DNA of 17,124 nucleotides from Syntrophomonas sp. UBA5432 (GCA_002424365.1 DIRQ01000066.1:1-17124); one strand, 5' to 3'. Shown: positions 6,581 through 15,282, counted from the stretch's first letter. Notes: generated by a model from the sequence alone, not told the origin. Program-made: numbers and translations.

Positions 6581-6932
6581 TGTACCACTGGGGGTGCGGA
6601 CGTTTTCTTGGACCTTAAACAGCCAACCCCAGACTTCTTCTGTAATCTAAAGGACTCATTCCACCTAGCGATAACTTAATCCGTTTTGATGAATACCACT
6701 TTATGTATTCATCAAGTTGCTTTATGAATTGATTTATTGTAATACCAGTCCAGTGGCGATTGTAAAACATCTCATTTTTAAGTCTGCCAAAGAAGCCTTC
6801 ACAGGCGGAGTTATCAGGTGAACAACCTTTCTTTGACATAGAGCGTGTAAGTTAAGCCTTTTCCACTCGTTCTATCCAACCCGGCCAACGATAATGGCTG
6901 CCACGGTCTGAATGTATCTCGGCACAACTTCA
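6581..6932 (-). mobile_element. IS3-family insertion sequence remnant (3' end of orfB)
   Basis: The minus-strand frame at 6914-6615 encodes the C-terminal part of an IS3-family OrfB integrase-type transposase. It begins HSDRGSHYRWPGWIERVEKA, containing a catalytic Asp, and continues after a stop with LTRSMSKKGCSPDNSACEGF, FGRLKNEMFY (catalytic Glu), and the RIKLSLGGMSPLDYRRSLGL ending. An in-frame TAA at 6854-6852 interrupts it where relatives have a sense codon, and another stop (TGA at 6932-6930) marks the loss of the rest. A plausible right terminal end starts at 6581 with TGTACCACTGGGGG. The left end and most of orfA/orfB are missing, so the element is dead. Confidence 0.85.
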
Positions 6933-6942
6933 CAGGGTGCGT

Positions 6943-7049
6943 GTTTGTTACTAAAACTACAACGACTTTTGGCAATATTAATACGCTTTGTAGATGTTAC
7001 TTATTGTATATATGTCAACAAGGAGTTTCAGATTAAACTCCGAAACCCC
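6943..7049 (+). repeat. Dispersed repeat, copy B (about 107 bases)
   Basis: Copy B aligns with 1857-1955 in the same orientation, sharing AAAACT(A/G)CAACGACTTTT, a TTACT.ATTGTATA block and the 3' end with TTTCAGATTA and GAAACCCC. It carries a hairpin, GGAGTTT with AAACTCC (about 7022-7040). It starts about ten bases after the last recognisable transposase codons of the IS3 remnant, so it could be either IS-linked or an older host repeat into which the IS went. Confidence 0.6.
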
Positions 7050-7187
7050 AAATCAAGAACAACACTTGTGTAGCAGATCCAATACAAATTGTTTTTTCCT
7101 CATAGTTTACAAAGCCAACAACTCATTATTTTTATGCATTATATCTTACCTGGAACATATCCCCACGTTGAGCTTCGCCCCAGTCCC
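7050..7187. other. Intergenic stretch with no recognisable feature
   Basis: This AT-rich stretch lies between repeat copy B and the 3' end of the 143-residue hypothetical gene. I see no gene, and no strong terminator for the restriction operon, which would be expected here. Confidence 0.4.
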
Positions 7188-7619
7188 CTATCTTTGAGTT
7201 TTTATTTCAACCTTAATTCCGTACTCTTCAAATATTTTTAGTAATCTTTCACCTTCCGTTTTTGAACTATTGCTCACATGCCCATTAATACCTTCCGAAT
7301 TTATATATTCGTAACTTATATAACGGAATCCGCCTTTGGGTCCAACATACTTAATCACGTTTTTAGCACTCTTAAGCGCTTCCCTCTGTTTCTTTTTAAG
7401 TAATTCAAGCTCTTCAAGATATTCCTTATCTATAATCTCAATAGAATCCCATAGAACATCCAGCGTTGTGATTCCAGGAAAACATACTCCGATAAATCTA
7501 TCTGAACCACGACTCCAAAGACCATACTTACCAATAGTGTATCCTTCAACGCCTGGCACTAGACTAGGGGCGTATTTGGTTAGATCTGTTTGAAGTCTTA
7601 CCTTTATTTTCCTTTCCAT
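7188..7619 (-). CDS. Uncharacterised 143-residue protein downstream of hsdR
   Basis: I do not recognise a named family. The start is ATG 7619, seven bases after GGAGG; an in-frame ATG at 7655 lacks a site. The N-terminal half (KIKVRLQTDLTKYAPSLVPG, VEGYTIGKYGLWSRGSDRF, then GITTLDVLWDSIEIID) looks like a compact beta-rich, SH3-like unit. It is followed by a charged helix (EYLEELELLKKKQREALKSA), possibly a coiled coil. The tail (YVGPKGGFRYISYEYINSEG, KTEGERLLKIFEEYGIKVEI) looks like a small alpha/beta module. No signal peptide or membrane segment is seen, and there are only a few charged clusters. It follows hsdR by 78 bases on the same strand, so it may belong to the restriction operon, as an accessory or anti-restriction/regulatory protein, or be passenger DNA. 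Confidence 0.7.
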   Translation of the reverse strand: MERKIKVRLQTDLTKYAPSLVPGVEGYTIGKYGLWSRGSDRFIGVCFPGITTLDVLWDSIEIIDKEYLEELELLKKKQREALKSAKNVIKYVGPKGGFRYISYEYINSEGINGHVSNSSKTEGERLLKIFEEYGIKVEIKTQR

Positions 7620-7697
7620 CTCCCTGCCTCCGTCCCTACTAATTGTGTCATGCATTTATTGCAAAGTGTCCCGTCTTACCAATTTGTATATTCCCTC

Positions 7698-10631
7698 TCA
7701 ACTCGCCCTCAGCCCTTCCTGGATCCTTCTTATTACGGCCTGGGCTAGTGTTCTTAAAACATCTTTATCACTACTGATTTGAGCAAAGAAGCGCGACTGT
7801 TCTTCATCTAATGATAATATGCGGTTGACAAAGATTTGCCCAATTTTATCTATTGCTTCCGCCTCATAAGCACTGGGTGTACTGTCTCTGATATTCACAA
7901 TCATATCTTTATCGTTGCTGAGGGTATCAACAATCTCATTAAGCTCTTTAGAAGCATTTTCATAATTTCCATAGCGGGTGTTAATGCGCTCAATAATTTC
8001 ATCAATCAGCGAGTAGCTTTTTTCTTTTACCACCGATTCCGTTGAAATCTTGTCAAATGAATATTCTATGCTATCACCCAGTAAATTTTCATCCTCTATA
8101 GCCTTTTCGGCTGAATAAACTACCAGCTCAACCAGTTCATCGGGATTTATTCCAGCATCTTGGGCCTTTACATTCAGCACATTATGCAGCGCATCGAGGA
8201 ATACGGCCAGGCGCTTCATATCATTGTTCCAAACATTATAAACCGTGGAGATATAGTAGAACAGTTTGATAAATTTTGCTGCTTCTGCAATGAACAATTG
8301 TTGTTCAACTTCTTTAAGCTTTTCAAAGTTCTGTTTAATCTGTGAAAAGAGCGATGTCAGTTCACCGGAATGTTTATTGCCATCCTTAATCAATGCATAA
8401 CCCTGGTCCGCCTGGTTAAGTGTAAACACATAATAATCCAATAGTTTATCCCGTTTGCCAAAGAGTATATTGGGGTCAGTTTCGTTTTCCGCGGGCAGAT
8501 AAAGCTCACCGCCTATATACGGTTTAAAGTAAGCCTGGATTTCTTCTGCAGTATTAACAAAATCGAGAATAAAAGTTTTTTTACCTTCCGCCTCCCGGTT
8601 GATACGGGACAAGGTTTGAACCGCTTTAACACTGCTGTTAAGCTTTTTATCTACATACAGAATGCATAGCTTATTCTCATCAAATCCTGTTTGCAGCTTG
8701 TCGGCAACCACGATAATTCTTACTTGATCATGATTGCTTATAAGCTTTTTGATATCTTTTTCCTTAAGACCTGCATTCATATTTTCCTCGGTATAATTAA
8801 TCCCATCAATTTCTATGGTACCGGTAAAGGCAACAACAGCCTTGAAGGCATAGCCGTGTTTTTCGATGTATTTATCGATGGCCAGCTTATAACAAACTGC
8901 ATGTTTACGTGAAGGCGTAATTAGCATGGCCTTCGCTTTGCCGCCCAGCCATGATATTCTTTTTGATATGAAGTCCTCCATAATGATGGCGGTCTTTATA
9001 TCAATAACCTCCGGCGAACTGGTAATATGTTTAAGAATTGCAGCAGTTGCCCGGCTGCTTTCGTATTCCGTGTCATCATTCTTTTTCTTCTTGATCTCGA
9101 ATTTTTCATTATAAGTAGTGTACGCAGCTAGGGGATTTAAAATAAACCCCTCCTGTATAGCCTGCTTCATGGAGTATTTATGGAAATACTGCTTGCCTAT
9201 CTCTTTTCTTGTACCGAAGAGCTCCATCGTTTCGACCTTTGGGGTGGCTGTAAAAGCAAAATAGCTTACATTGCGGGTAGCTTTTATCCGGTTCTCCTGT
9301 TTGAGCAATAATCCCTGGCTATCTTCGAACTCCTCATAAACTTCATCACTAATAATGGCATCTTTAAACGACTTGCCGGATAGTGTTTCCGATATCTTGG
9401 ACATAGTCTTTCCCGCTGCTGATGAATGCGCTTCATCGATAATAATGGCAAATCGGCGTTGCTGCTGTTCCTTTAATTGTTCCAGGATAAAAGGGAATTT
9501 CTGCAGGGTGGTGACAACAATATACCCACCCGCCTGAAGAGCTTTTAACAACTCGGCCGAGTTATCTTCTATCCATTGGGCAACACCCGTTTTGCCATCA
9601 ACCGTAGTAATCTCATTTCCCAATTGGCTGTCAATGACAGTGCGGTCACTGATAACGACAACCGTGTCAATTTCAGGAAGATTAATCAGACGCTTGGAGA
9701 GCCAGGCAATGGTTTTGGTCTTACCACTGCCTGCACTATGCCATATAAGATACCTGCCGCCGATTCCGTTTGTCCTTACATCTGCTTCCGTCTTTAAAAC
9801 AGCATCCAGCTGATGATAACGCGGGAATATCATGACCCCTTCATCATCAATAAACATAAATTCACGGATAATTTTTAAAAGCATATCCTTTGGCAAAATC
9901 TCTTCCCAAACATAATAGGTACAGTGTTTACCCTCCACCGTAGGATTACCGGCCCCCTCATCCGTTGATCCCCGGTTAAAAGGAAGAAATACCGTGTTTT
10001 TTTGGTCCAGGCGGGTAGAGATAAAAGCCTCGAATTCATCCATGGTCAGGTAAACCAGGGTCCTCCGGTTGAAGCTGAAAATTAACTCATCGGGATTACG
10101 CCTATATTTGAATTGATTGGTGCCTTCAAAACTCGCCCTTTGCCCGGCGGTCTGCTTTTTTAGCTCAATCATTATAATGGGGATGCCGTTTAAAAATATA
10201 GCCAGGTCAACCCGGAAACTGTCTTCCTTGTCTTCATAGGCAAATTCACGGTTAATAGAGAGGATATTTTTATCGTAAAGGCTAAGGCCATCGCTCATCC
10301 CTTCCAGGTTAGGCTTAAAGAAGGCCAGGTAAAACCTGGTGCTGCTGGTATAGTCCTCAATTGGTTCATTAAGTGATAGCAGCAGGCCCCGGGAATTGAT
10401 TTTGTCATTTAAAAGTTTGATAAACCTATCTTTATAACCTTTTCCGTGGGTAGCCTTAAATTGCTCAAGCTGTTCCTTTTGCGAGCTTTCCAGGAAATCA
10501 AAAAGCCTGGCCCGGTCAAGCGCATTGCGGAAATCATAATCGGTTTTTTTACCTGGGCAATAGCCACTGTTGAGCAGATAATCATAGATTTCATCACGGA
10601 AAGGGTTTTCTTTCAGGTCTTCTCGCGCCAT
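7698..10631 (-). CDS. hsdR: Type I restriction enzyme, HsdR (R) subunit
   Basis: This is the 977-residue motor and nuclease subunit of a type I restriction-modification complex, which translocates unmethylated DNA and cleaves it far from the recognition site. The N-terminal PD-(D/E)xK nuclease is visible as D142 and E156-x-K158 (FRVDLAIFLNGIPIIMIELK). The SF2 helicase motor has Walker A (HSAGSGKTKT, about 298-307), DEAH (399-402) and TATP (461-464), and later TGFDENKLCILYVDKKL and QTLSRINRE. The C-terminal helical region binds the methylase core. The start is ATG 10631, eight bases after GGAGG, with homology beginning there; an in-frame ATG at 10721 has no site. Its last 78 bases recur at 1685-1762. 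It lies 115 bases after hsdS. Confidence 0.95.
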   Translation of the reverse strand: MAREDLKENPFRDEIYDYLLNSGYCPGKKTDYDFRNALDRARLFDFLESSQKEQLEQFKATHGKGYKDRFIKLLNDKINSRGLLLSLNEPIEDYTSSTRFYLAFFKPNLEGMSDGLSLYDKNILSINREFAYEDKEDSFRVDLAIFLNGIPIIMIELKKQTAGQRASFEGTNQFKYRRNPDELIFSFNRRTLVYLTMDEFEAFISTRLDQKNTVFLPFNRGSTDEGAGNPTVEGKHCTYYVWEEILPKDMLLKIIREFMFIDDEGVMIFPRYHQLDAVLKTEADVRTNGIGGRYLIWHSAGSGKTKTIAWLSKRLINLPEIDTVVVISDRTVIDSQLGNEITTVDGKTGVAQWIEDNSAELLKALQAGGYIVVTTLQKFPFILEQLKEQQQRRFAIIIDEAHSSAAGKTMSKISETLSGKSFKDAIISDEVYEEFEDSQGLLLKQENRIKATRNVSYFAFTATPKVETMELFGTRKEIGKQYFHKYSMKQAIQEGFILNPLAAYTTYNEKFEIKKKKNDDTEYESSRATAAILKHITSSPEVIDIKTAIIMEDFISKRISWLGGKAKAMLITPSRKHAVCYKLAIDKYIEKHGYAFKAVVAFTGTIEIDGINYTEENMNAGLKEKDIKKLISNHDQVRIIVVADKLQTGFDENKLCILYVDKKLNSSVKAVQTLSRINREAEGKKTFILDFVNTAEEIQAYFKPYIGGELYLPAENETDPNILFGKRDKLLDYYVFTLNQADQGYALIKDGNKHSGELTSLFSQIKQNFEKLKEVEQQLFIAEAAKFIKLFYYISTVYNVWNNDMKRLAVFLDALHNVLNVKAQDAGINPDELVELVVYSAEKAIEDENLLGDSIEYSFDKISTESVVKEKSYSLIDEIIERINTRYGNYENASKELNEIVDTLSNDKDMIVNIRDSTPSAYEAEAIDKIGQIFVNRILSLDEEQSRFFAQISSDKDVLRTLAQAVIRRIQEGLRAS

Positions 10632-10746
10632 GGTTCTCACCTCCAATAGCGCCCATTGGTCGGCCTTAATTTTGAACGGTTTTATGTTTGTCATCCACGG
10701 CAGTATGTGCAAATGTTGCATATACCGGCTTCTTGATCATTATATA

Positions 10747-12030
10747 TTATATTTTACCAGTAACTGCCTCATATACAATACTCTGGCGGTATTCTTTCAG
10801 CTTTTCAATCATATCGTTATTGGTGTTAATAATTCGGTCAATGTCAGCGCATTTTTGGTCGAGATAGTCGGCCATCACTCTCTGAGTGGGTAAAGGCGGT
10901 ATAATTAAACTTATATTACTTAACGCAGTTGAGGTTATAGCTGGATAACTTACACCTACTGATCTTCTTACGATCTCTTGCACAATATATTCGCTTTGAA
11001 CCTGGTAAAAAGCAAATTTTGAATATAGATTATCTTTGGGAGTTAATACGGCAAAACCAGTGGAGCAAATGTATTTATCATTTTCCGTTATAAAGGCAAT
11101 CGCCCGTAGATAAGTTCTTACCGTTGAAATAATAATATCATTTTTAGAAACTACCATTCTCGCTCTGGAAGGGCTTTCCTTAAAACTCATTCTAATCGTT
11201 TCACCTATTCCACCCAGTTCGGTAATGCTGCTAATATCTATATAGTTGAAAAGAAATTTCTCATCGGTGTTTTCTGACAACCTATTTTTATCAATATCAC
11301 AAATGTATTTAATCTTACATATTTCCCAATCCTCAGGTATCTCCCCTATCCATTCAATATAGCTGTCCTTATATGGAACATTCTTATCTAACCCTTTAGT
11401 AACAGCTTCGTATATGATTGACTGGCGCTGTTCCTTCAGCAGTTCATTCTGCCTATGTTTTGCAAAGATAATTTTATCTATATCGCCGCACTTTTGATCA
11501 AGATAGTCGGCAATCTGGTGCTGAACATCAATTGGCGGGATAGGAATATCTATATTTAGCATTTTATCTTGTGTAAAATGCATGATAGTCGCTTTATTAC
11601 ATAGTAAATCAATATACCCAATTGCTTTGAGTACATACAGCCAATAATAGAGGTATTTATTTATTGCGTTTTCTCTTGCCCTAACTCTGTGAACAGCATT
11701 TTGGATATAACACGGAAAATCTATATCGCAAATACATGCCCTTCCAGCGTCTCCTCCCTCTGAAACCAACAAATCTCCCCGTTTTATACTAAATATCTTC
11801 TTTTCCCGCTCGCTAAACCACATCTCTTTTATTTCACTTTGATTTATTCCATCCCATGTTATATTGAAAGAACAAAGGTACTTTTCAAGCGTCTCATTAT
11901 TATTCTTTTGAGATGGTTGTAACATCTTTCCCAGTTGTGTCTCATAGAAATATTTTACTTTGGAAATATCCCACCCCTCCGGTATCTCCCCAATCCATTC
12001 AATACCACTCGGTTTCATTTTTGTTACCAT
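10747..12030 (-). CDS. hsdS: Type I restriction-modification specificity subunit, HsdS
   Basis: This 427-residue subunit recognises the bipartite target sequence. It shows the two-fold repeat expected. Each half begins with a segment like IEWIGEIPEGWDISKVKY (residues about 8-25 and again near 225), carries a variable target recognition domain, and ends with a conserved helix (YLDQKCGDIDKIIFAKHRQN and YLDQKCADIDRIINTNND, each followed by a QRQSIIYEAVT or YRQSIVYEAVT stretch). The two variable domains are dissimilar, so the target is asymmetric. The ATG at 12030 overlaps the hsdM stop by one base (TAATG). The conserved helices are similar at DNA level and could support domain exchange, but no second hsdS or recombinase gene is seen nearby. 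Confidence 0.93.
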   Translation of the reverse strand: MVTKMKPSGIEWIGEIPEGWDISKVKYFYETQLGKMLQPSQKNNNETLEKYLCSFNITWDGINQSEIKEMWFSEREKKIFSIKRGDLLVSEGGDAGRACICDIDFPCYIQNAVHRVRARENAINKYLYYWLYVLKAIGYIDLLCNKATIMHFTQDKMLNIDIPIPPIDVQHQIADYLDQKCGDIDKIIFAKHRQNELLKEQRQSIIYEAVTKGLDKNVPYKDSYIEWIGEIPEDWEICKIKYICDIDKNRLSENTDEKFLFNYIDISSITELGGIGETIRMSFKESPSRARMVVSKNDIIISTVRTYLRAIAFITENDKYICSTGFAVLTPKDNLYSKFAFYQVQSEYIVQEIVRRSVGVSYPAITSTALSNISLIIPPLPTQRVMADYLDQKCADIDRIINTNNDMIEKLKEYRQSIVYEAVTGKI

Positions 12031-13760
12031 TAAGGATTCACCGCCTGACCTATAAGTGCAGATATGGTATCCTTAATGTCCTCTTCTATCTCAATAATTT
12101 CAGTCAGTATTTCCTCAGATTTCCGGGGTGGTACGTACTTGTAGAAATATCTGGTAAAGGGGATCTCATAGCCCACTTTGGTTTTCTCATAATCAATCCA
12201 GGCATCTGGTACATAGGGCAATACCTCCCGCCGGAAATACTCATCAATATCCTCTTTAAGCGGGATATTCTCGGTATCCCGCAGGGAGGGATCCGCCTGC
12301 CGGACGCCCTTTTTAAGAACGGACTGACCATTTTCATCTTTTTTGGGTCGTTCAATTACTACCTTATTATAGCCAAAGTGGGTGGTATCATATATTTTGG
12401 AAAACTCATTCTCCGCGAAATTGCGGTAAAGCTGGACGATTCTCTCTCGGTGTGCAGGAGAAATATATTTGCGTTTGTTGCCCAGAGATTTGGGCTTCTG
12501 CTCATCGTAAAAGTTTACTGCATTAATTAGCTGAACCTTTTTATCCCGCCTTTTTGATTTGGCTTTTGATAATATCCAGATATATGAATAGATTCCGGTG
12601 TTGTAAAACATCTGGTCAGGCAAAGCCACAATAGCTTCCAGGAGATTGTTTTCCATAACATAGCGCCTGATTTCGCTTTCCCCGCTGCCGGCATCACCGG
12701 AAAATAAGGGGGACCCATTAAGTATGATGGCTATTCTGGCATCTTTTTCAGCCTTGGCCAGCAGGTTCTGCAGAAATAGCAATTGCCCGTCACTGACCCT
12801 GGGTAATCCCGCCACAAACCGATTATTGGTACTATTACGTTCTCTTTCCACGATAGCTTTTTCTGTTTTCCATTCCACTCCAAAAGGGGGATTGGTAATA
12901 AGCAGGTCGAATTTTTCACCTTTTAGGTAGTCTTCGGTCAAGGTATTGCCCTCGAAAATGTTTCTGGTATCCTCACCCAACATAAGCATTTCCGCGCAAC
13001 AAACAGCATAGGCTTCGGGATTGTTATCCTGCCCGAACAAGCGCACCCGGTCACTGCTGCCGATCATGTCATTTAGTTTCCTTTTAGCTACCGTAAGCAT
13101 CCCACCGGTACCGCAGCACCCGTCATATATGCGAATTAGTTTGCCTTCCTTTTTGAGATTATCCACATTTTCTGCCATCATCAAATCAACACAGAGTTCA
13201 ATGACTTCTCGCGGAGTATAGTGATCACCGGCCTCGGCATTTGATTTATAGGCTCTTATAATTTCTTCAAAAACATAACCCATCATCAACTGATCGGTAC
13301 TTTCAGGATGAAAATCGACTTCTGCAAATGCTTTGACCACTTCAAAAAGGATACCCTTTTTAATCATGAATTCAGTTTCTTCTTTAAATTTAAGCCCCTT
13401 AATAATATTTTCAATGCTGGGGGAATAGGCGGTAATAAACTCCATAAAGTTAGCGTTGATATTATCGCTGTCACCAATTAAATCCTCAAAGCTAACACAT
13501 TTCTGATTATAAAAAGGTACTCCACACTCTTTTAGTACTGCCTGTTCAATAAGCTTTTCGTCAACATCTAGTTTCCCAAACTTTTTTAGGATGTTTTTAA
13601 TTTTCTTGTTTTTACTTTCCAGAACACAGTCAAAGCGCCGCAGAATCGACATGGGTATTATGACATTGCCATATTTTTCAGAAGTATAGGGGCCGCGGAG
13701 TTTATTGGCTATTTTGGTAACCAGGTTGACTTTGGCATTGATATCGGCTTGATTAATCAT
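12030..13760 (-). CDS. hsdM: Type I restriction-modification DNA methyltransferase, HsdM
   Basis: This 576-residue N6-adenine methyltransferase protects the host DNA and forms the M2S core with HsdS. The N-terminal helical domain (about 1-165) is followed by the catalytic domain. There are YTPREV at 181-186, SAM motif I as YDGCCGTGGML (about 212-222, where many relatives have DPACGTGG), FDLLITNPPFG containing catalytic NPPF at 290-293, and a C-terminal coiled region ending EIEEDIKDTISALIGQAV. The ATG at 13760 starts three bases after the stop of the Fic gene, with GAAGGAG inside the Fic 3' end, so the two are translated from the same message. Length fits the larger HsdM group. Confidence 0.95.
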   Translation of the reverse strand: MINQADINAKVNLVTKIANKLRGPYTSEKYGNVIIPMSILRRFDCVLESKNKKIKNILKKFGKLDVDEKLIEQAVLKECGVPFYNQKCVSFEDLIGDSDNINANFMEFITAYSPSIENIIKGLKFKEETEFMIKKGILFEVVKAFAEVDFHPESTDQLMMGYVFEEIIRAYKSNAEAGDHYTPREVIELCVDLMMAENVDNLKKEGKLIRIYDGCCGTGGMLTVAKRKLNDMIGSSDRVRLFGQDNNPEAYAVCCAEMLMLGEDTRNIFEGNTLTEDYLKGEKFDLLITNPPFGVEWKTEKAIVERERNSTNNRFVAGLPRVSDGQLLFLQNLLAKAEKDARIAIILNGSPLFSGDAGSGESEIRRYVMENNLLEAIVALPDQMFYNTGIYSYIWILSKAKSKRRDKKVQLINAVNFYDEQKPKSLGNKRKYISPAHRERIVQLYRNFAENEFSKIYDTTHFGYNKVVIERPKKDENGQSVLKKGVRQADPSLRDTENIPLKEDIDEYFRREVLPYVPDAWIDYEKTKVGYEIPFTRYFYKYVPPRKSEEILTEIIEIEEDIKDTISALIGQAVNP

Positions 13761-13763
13761 TCC

Positions 13764-14828
13764 TTATTCTCCTTCAAACAAATTTAATAGCTCCATATTC
13801 TTGAATATTTTTTCCCGCCCCAGTTTTTCTTCCTGGAGTAAGCCTTTTTCAACCAGTTGCTGGAGATAGCTGGATGCTGTTTGCCGATGTACACCCATCT
13901 CCACAAGATCCTCTATCCTCACATAAACCTTATTGAATATAAGCTCAATTACTTGTCGTAATACCTTTTTTTGTCCTTTGATAGTTTCTAAAAATTCTTC
14001 GTCAGAGTATCTCCCTATTAGTCTTTTTATGTTGTTAACCATCTCCAGGGTTTTTTCAGCGGTTATCCTGAGCGAAGTCAACATAAACTTTATAAACGAT
14101 GTGTAGTTTTCTTCTTGCCTGCACCCTTGCAGTAGATCATAATATTGATTTTTGTTTTTGATGATGTAGGAACTGACATAGAGAACGGGATAGTGTAAAT
14201 ATTTCTTCTGGCATAGAAACAAAATATTTAATATTCTGCCGGTACGACCATTGCCGTCATAAAAGGGATGAATGCTCTCGAACTGGTAGTGCGCCAGCGA
14301 AATTTTTACCAACGGATGGGTGGGAAACATCTCATCGTTATAGACATATTCAAGCATATCTACCAGTAATTTATGAAGCAATTCCTTGCCGTGGGGCGGG
14401 GTATATAGTATCTCATTTTGTCCGTTGGATACATTGGCTATTCTGGTATAACTATTCTCAAACTCCGGTAAATTTGCTCTAATCCCTCGCTGTCTTTTGT
14501 TTACCGGTTCGTTAACGGCCTCAATATCACTAATAGATAGAATACCTTTTTCTTTTAGTCGGTTAAATCCTATAAAAAGGGCGTCTTTATATTGGGCAAC
14601 TTCTTTGGCTTCAGCCGTAAAGCTATCAAAAATAATACCTCTGTATAAATCATCATTGGTGGTCAAAATATTCTCTATACTACTGCTGGCCCTGGCCTCC
14701 TGTAAAGCCAAGGTATCCAACATAATAGATGGATTAGGCAGGGAATTGACCTCATAGTTTAGTATTTCGATAGCGACACGAGTGTCCTCGGCCAGCTTTA
14801 GTAGCGCCTTGTTTTCCTCTACTTCCAA
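13764..14828 (-). CDS. Fic family protein (AMP-transferase type), class II layout
   Basis: This is a Fic-fold protein with a complete catalytic motif, HPFYDGNGRTGR at 187-198 (numbered from the TTG start), which normally transfers AMP or another nucleotide to target hydroxyls. An inhibitory (S/T)xxxE(G/N) motif, SSSIEN (48-53), precedes the Fic core, so activity is probably self-restrained. The C-terminus (about 300-345: YVRIEDLVEMGVHRQTASSY, then LQQLVEKGLLQEEKLG) is a winged-helix DNA-binding domain, suggesting autoregulation. The stated start, TTG 14828, is the only legal one and has no Shine-Dalgarno. Similarity to relatives (IPFNELKPITQLEVEENKAL) begins upstream, where AGGAG is correctly spaced only from an ATA at 14873. 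It is tightly linked to hsdM; Fic genes often accompany type I systems. Confidence 0.88.
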   Translation of the reverse strand: MEVEENKALLKLAEDTRVAIEILNYEVNSLPNPSIMLDTLALQEARASSSIENILTTNDDLYRGIIFDSFTAEAKEVAQYKDALFIGFNRLKEKGILSISDIEAVNEPVNKRQRGIRANLPEFENSYTRIANVSNGQNEILYTPPHGKELLHKLLVDMLEYVYNDEMFPTHPLVKISLAHYQFESIHPFYDGNGRTGRILNILFLCQKKYLHYPVLYVSSYIIKNKNQYYDLLQGCRQEENYTSFIKFMLTSLRITAEKTLEMVNNIKRLIGRYSDEEFLETIKGQKKVLRQVIELIFNKVYVRIEDLVEMGVHRQTASSYLQQLVEKGLLQEEKLGREKIFKNMELLNLFEGE

Positions 14829-14906
14829 TTGGGTGATTGGTTTTAATTCATTAAATGGTATGAGCTTATTTATCTTACTCCACTCCTATCAGGACAAAGA
14901 TTACAC

Positions 14907-14930
14907 AGGGATAGGTAAACCCCTATCCCT
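14907..14930 (-). terminator. Hairpin between the HNH and Fic genes (possible terminator)
   Basis: A perfect 9-bp stem, AGGGATAGG (14907-14915) with CCTATCCCT (14922-14930), lies 18 bases past the HNH stop codon. The following minus-strand sequence, TGTAATCTTTGTCC, is a poor U-tract. It may be a weak terminator or a message-processing hairpin separating HNH from the Fic-hsdMS message. Confidence 0.4.
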
Positions 14931-14947
14931 ATGTATCTTCAAACTAT

Positions 14948-15205
14948 TTATCCACCATAACTTCCAGTCTTCTTATGACAGTCCAAGCAAAGAATTTCGC
15001 AGTTTGACAGTGTGTCCTTTCCACCGGCAGCAACAGATACTATATGATGTGCTTCCCATGCACCCCAGGCACTATCCTTGCCACGGTTATTATATGAGAG
15101 TGTTTTACTACATCTTGCACCATGACTGTGAGTTGAACGAGTGCATTCGCATTTGCCACCAGCTCTCTTCCACGCAGTATCTACAATTGATTGAGGGAAA
15201 GCCAT
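14948..15205 (-). CDS. Small HNH endonuclease
   Basis: This 85-residue protein has an HNH/beta-beta-alpha-metal nuclease motif, EAHHIVSVAAGGKDTLSNCE, then ILCLDCHKKTG. The catalytic pair is H53-H54, the central Asn is N68 and the last His is H77. Paired cysteines (C19, C21 or C32 with C73 and C76) probably hold a structural zinc. I chose ATG 15205, preceded by AGGTG and, further up, AAGGA; an in-frame upstream ATG at 15277 would add a 24-residue tail not typical of the family. Relatives occur in phages, next to restriction systems and as McrA-like type IV nucleases. Here it heads the Fic-hsdMSR cluster in the same direction, so a defence role is plausible but inferred. Confidence 0.82.
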   Translation of the reverse strand: MAFPQSIVDTAWKRAGGKCECTRSTHSHGARCSKTLSYNNRGKDSAWGAWEAHHIVSVAAGGKDTLSNCEILCLDCHKKTGSYGG

Positions 15206-15282
15206 ATAGGCACCTATCCTTTCTCCGATGGGTATTGACAAAAAACTTTTAATCAGCGATCTTAATAATAAGTCCAAAGCAT

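Noticed and set aside
10747..12030. HsdS internal repeats as an invertible phase-variation switch
   Set aside because: The repeats are the normal conserved regions of a two-domain HsdS; there is no recombinase gene or silent hsdS cassette in the window.
10409..13221. Several short frames opposite or beside hsdR, hsdS and hsdM
   Set aside because: They lie wholly inside well-supported genes with clear motifs and lack their own start signals.
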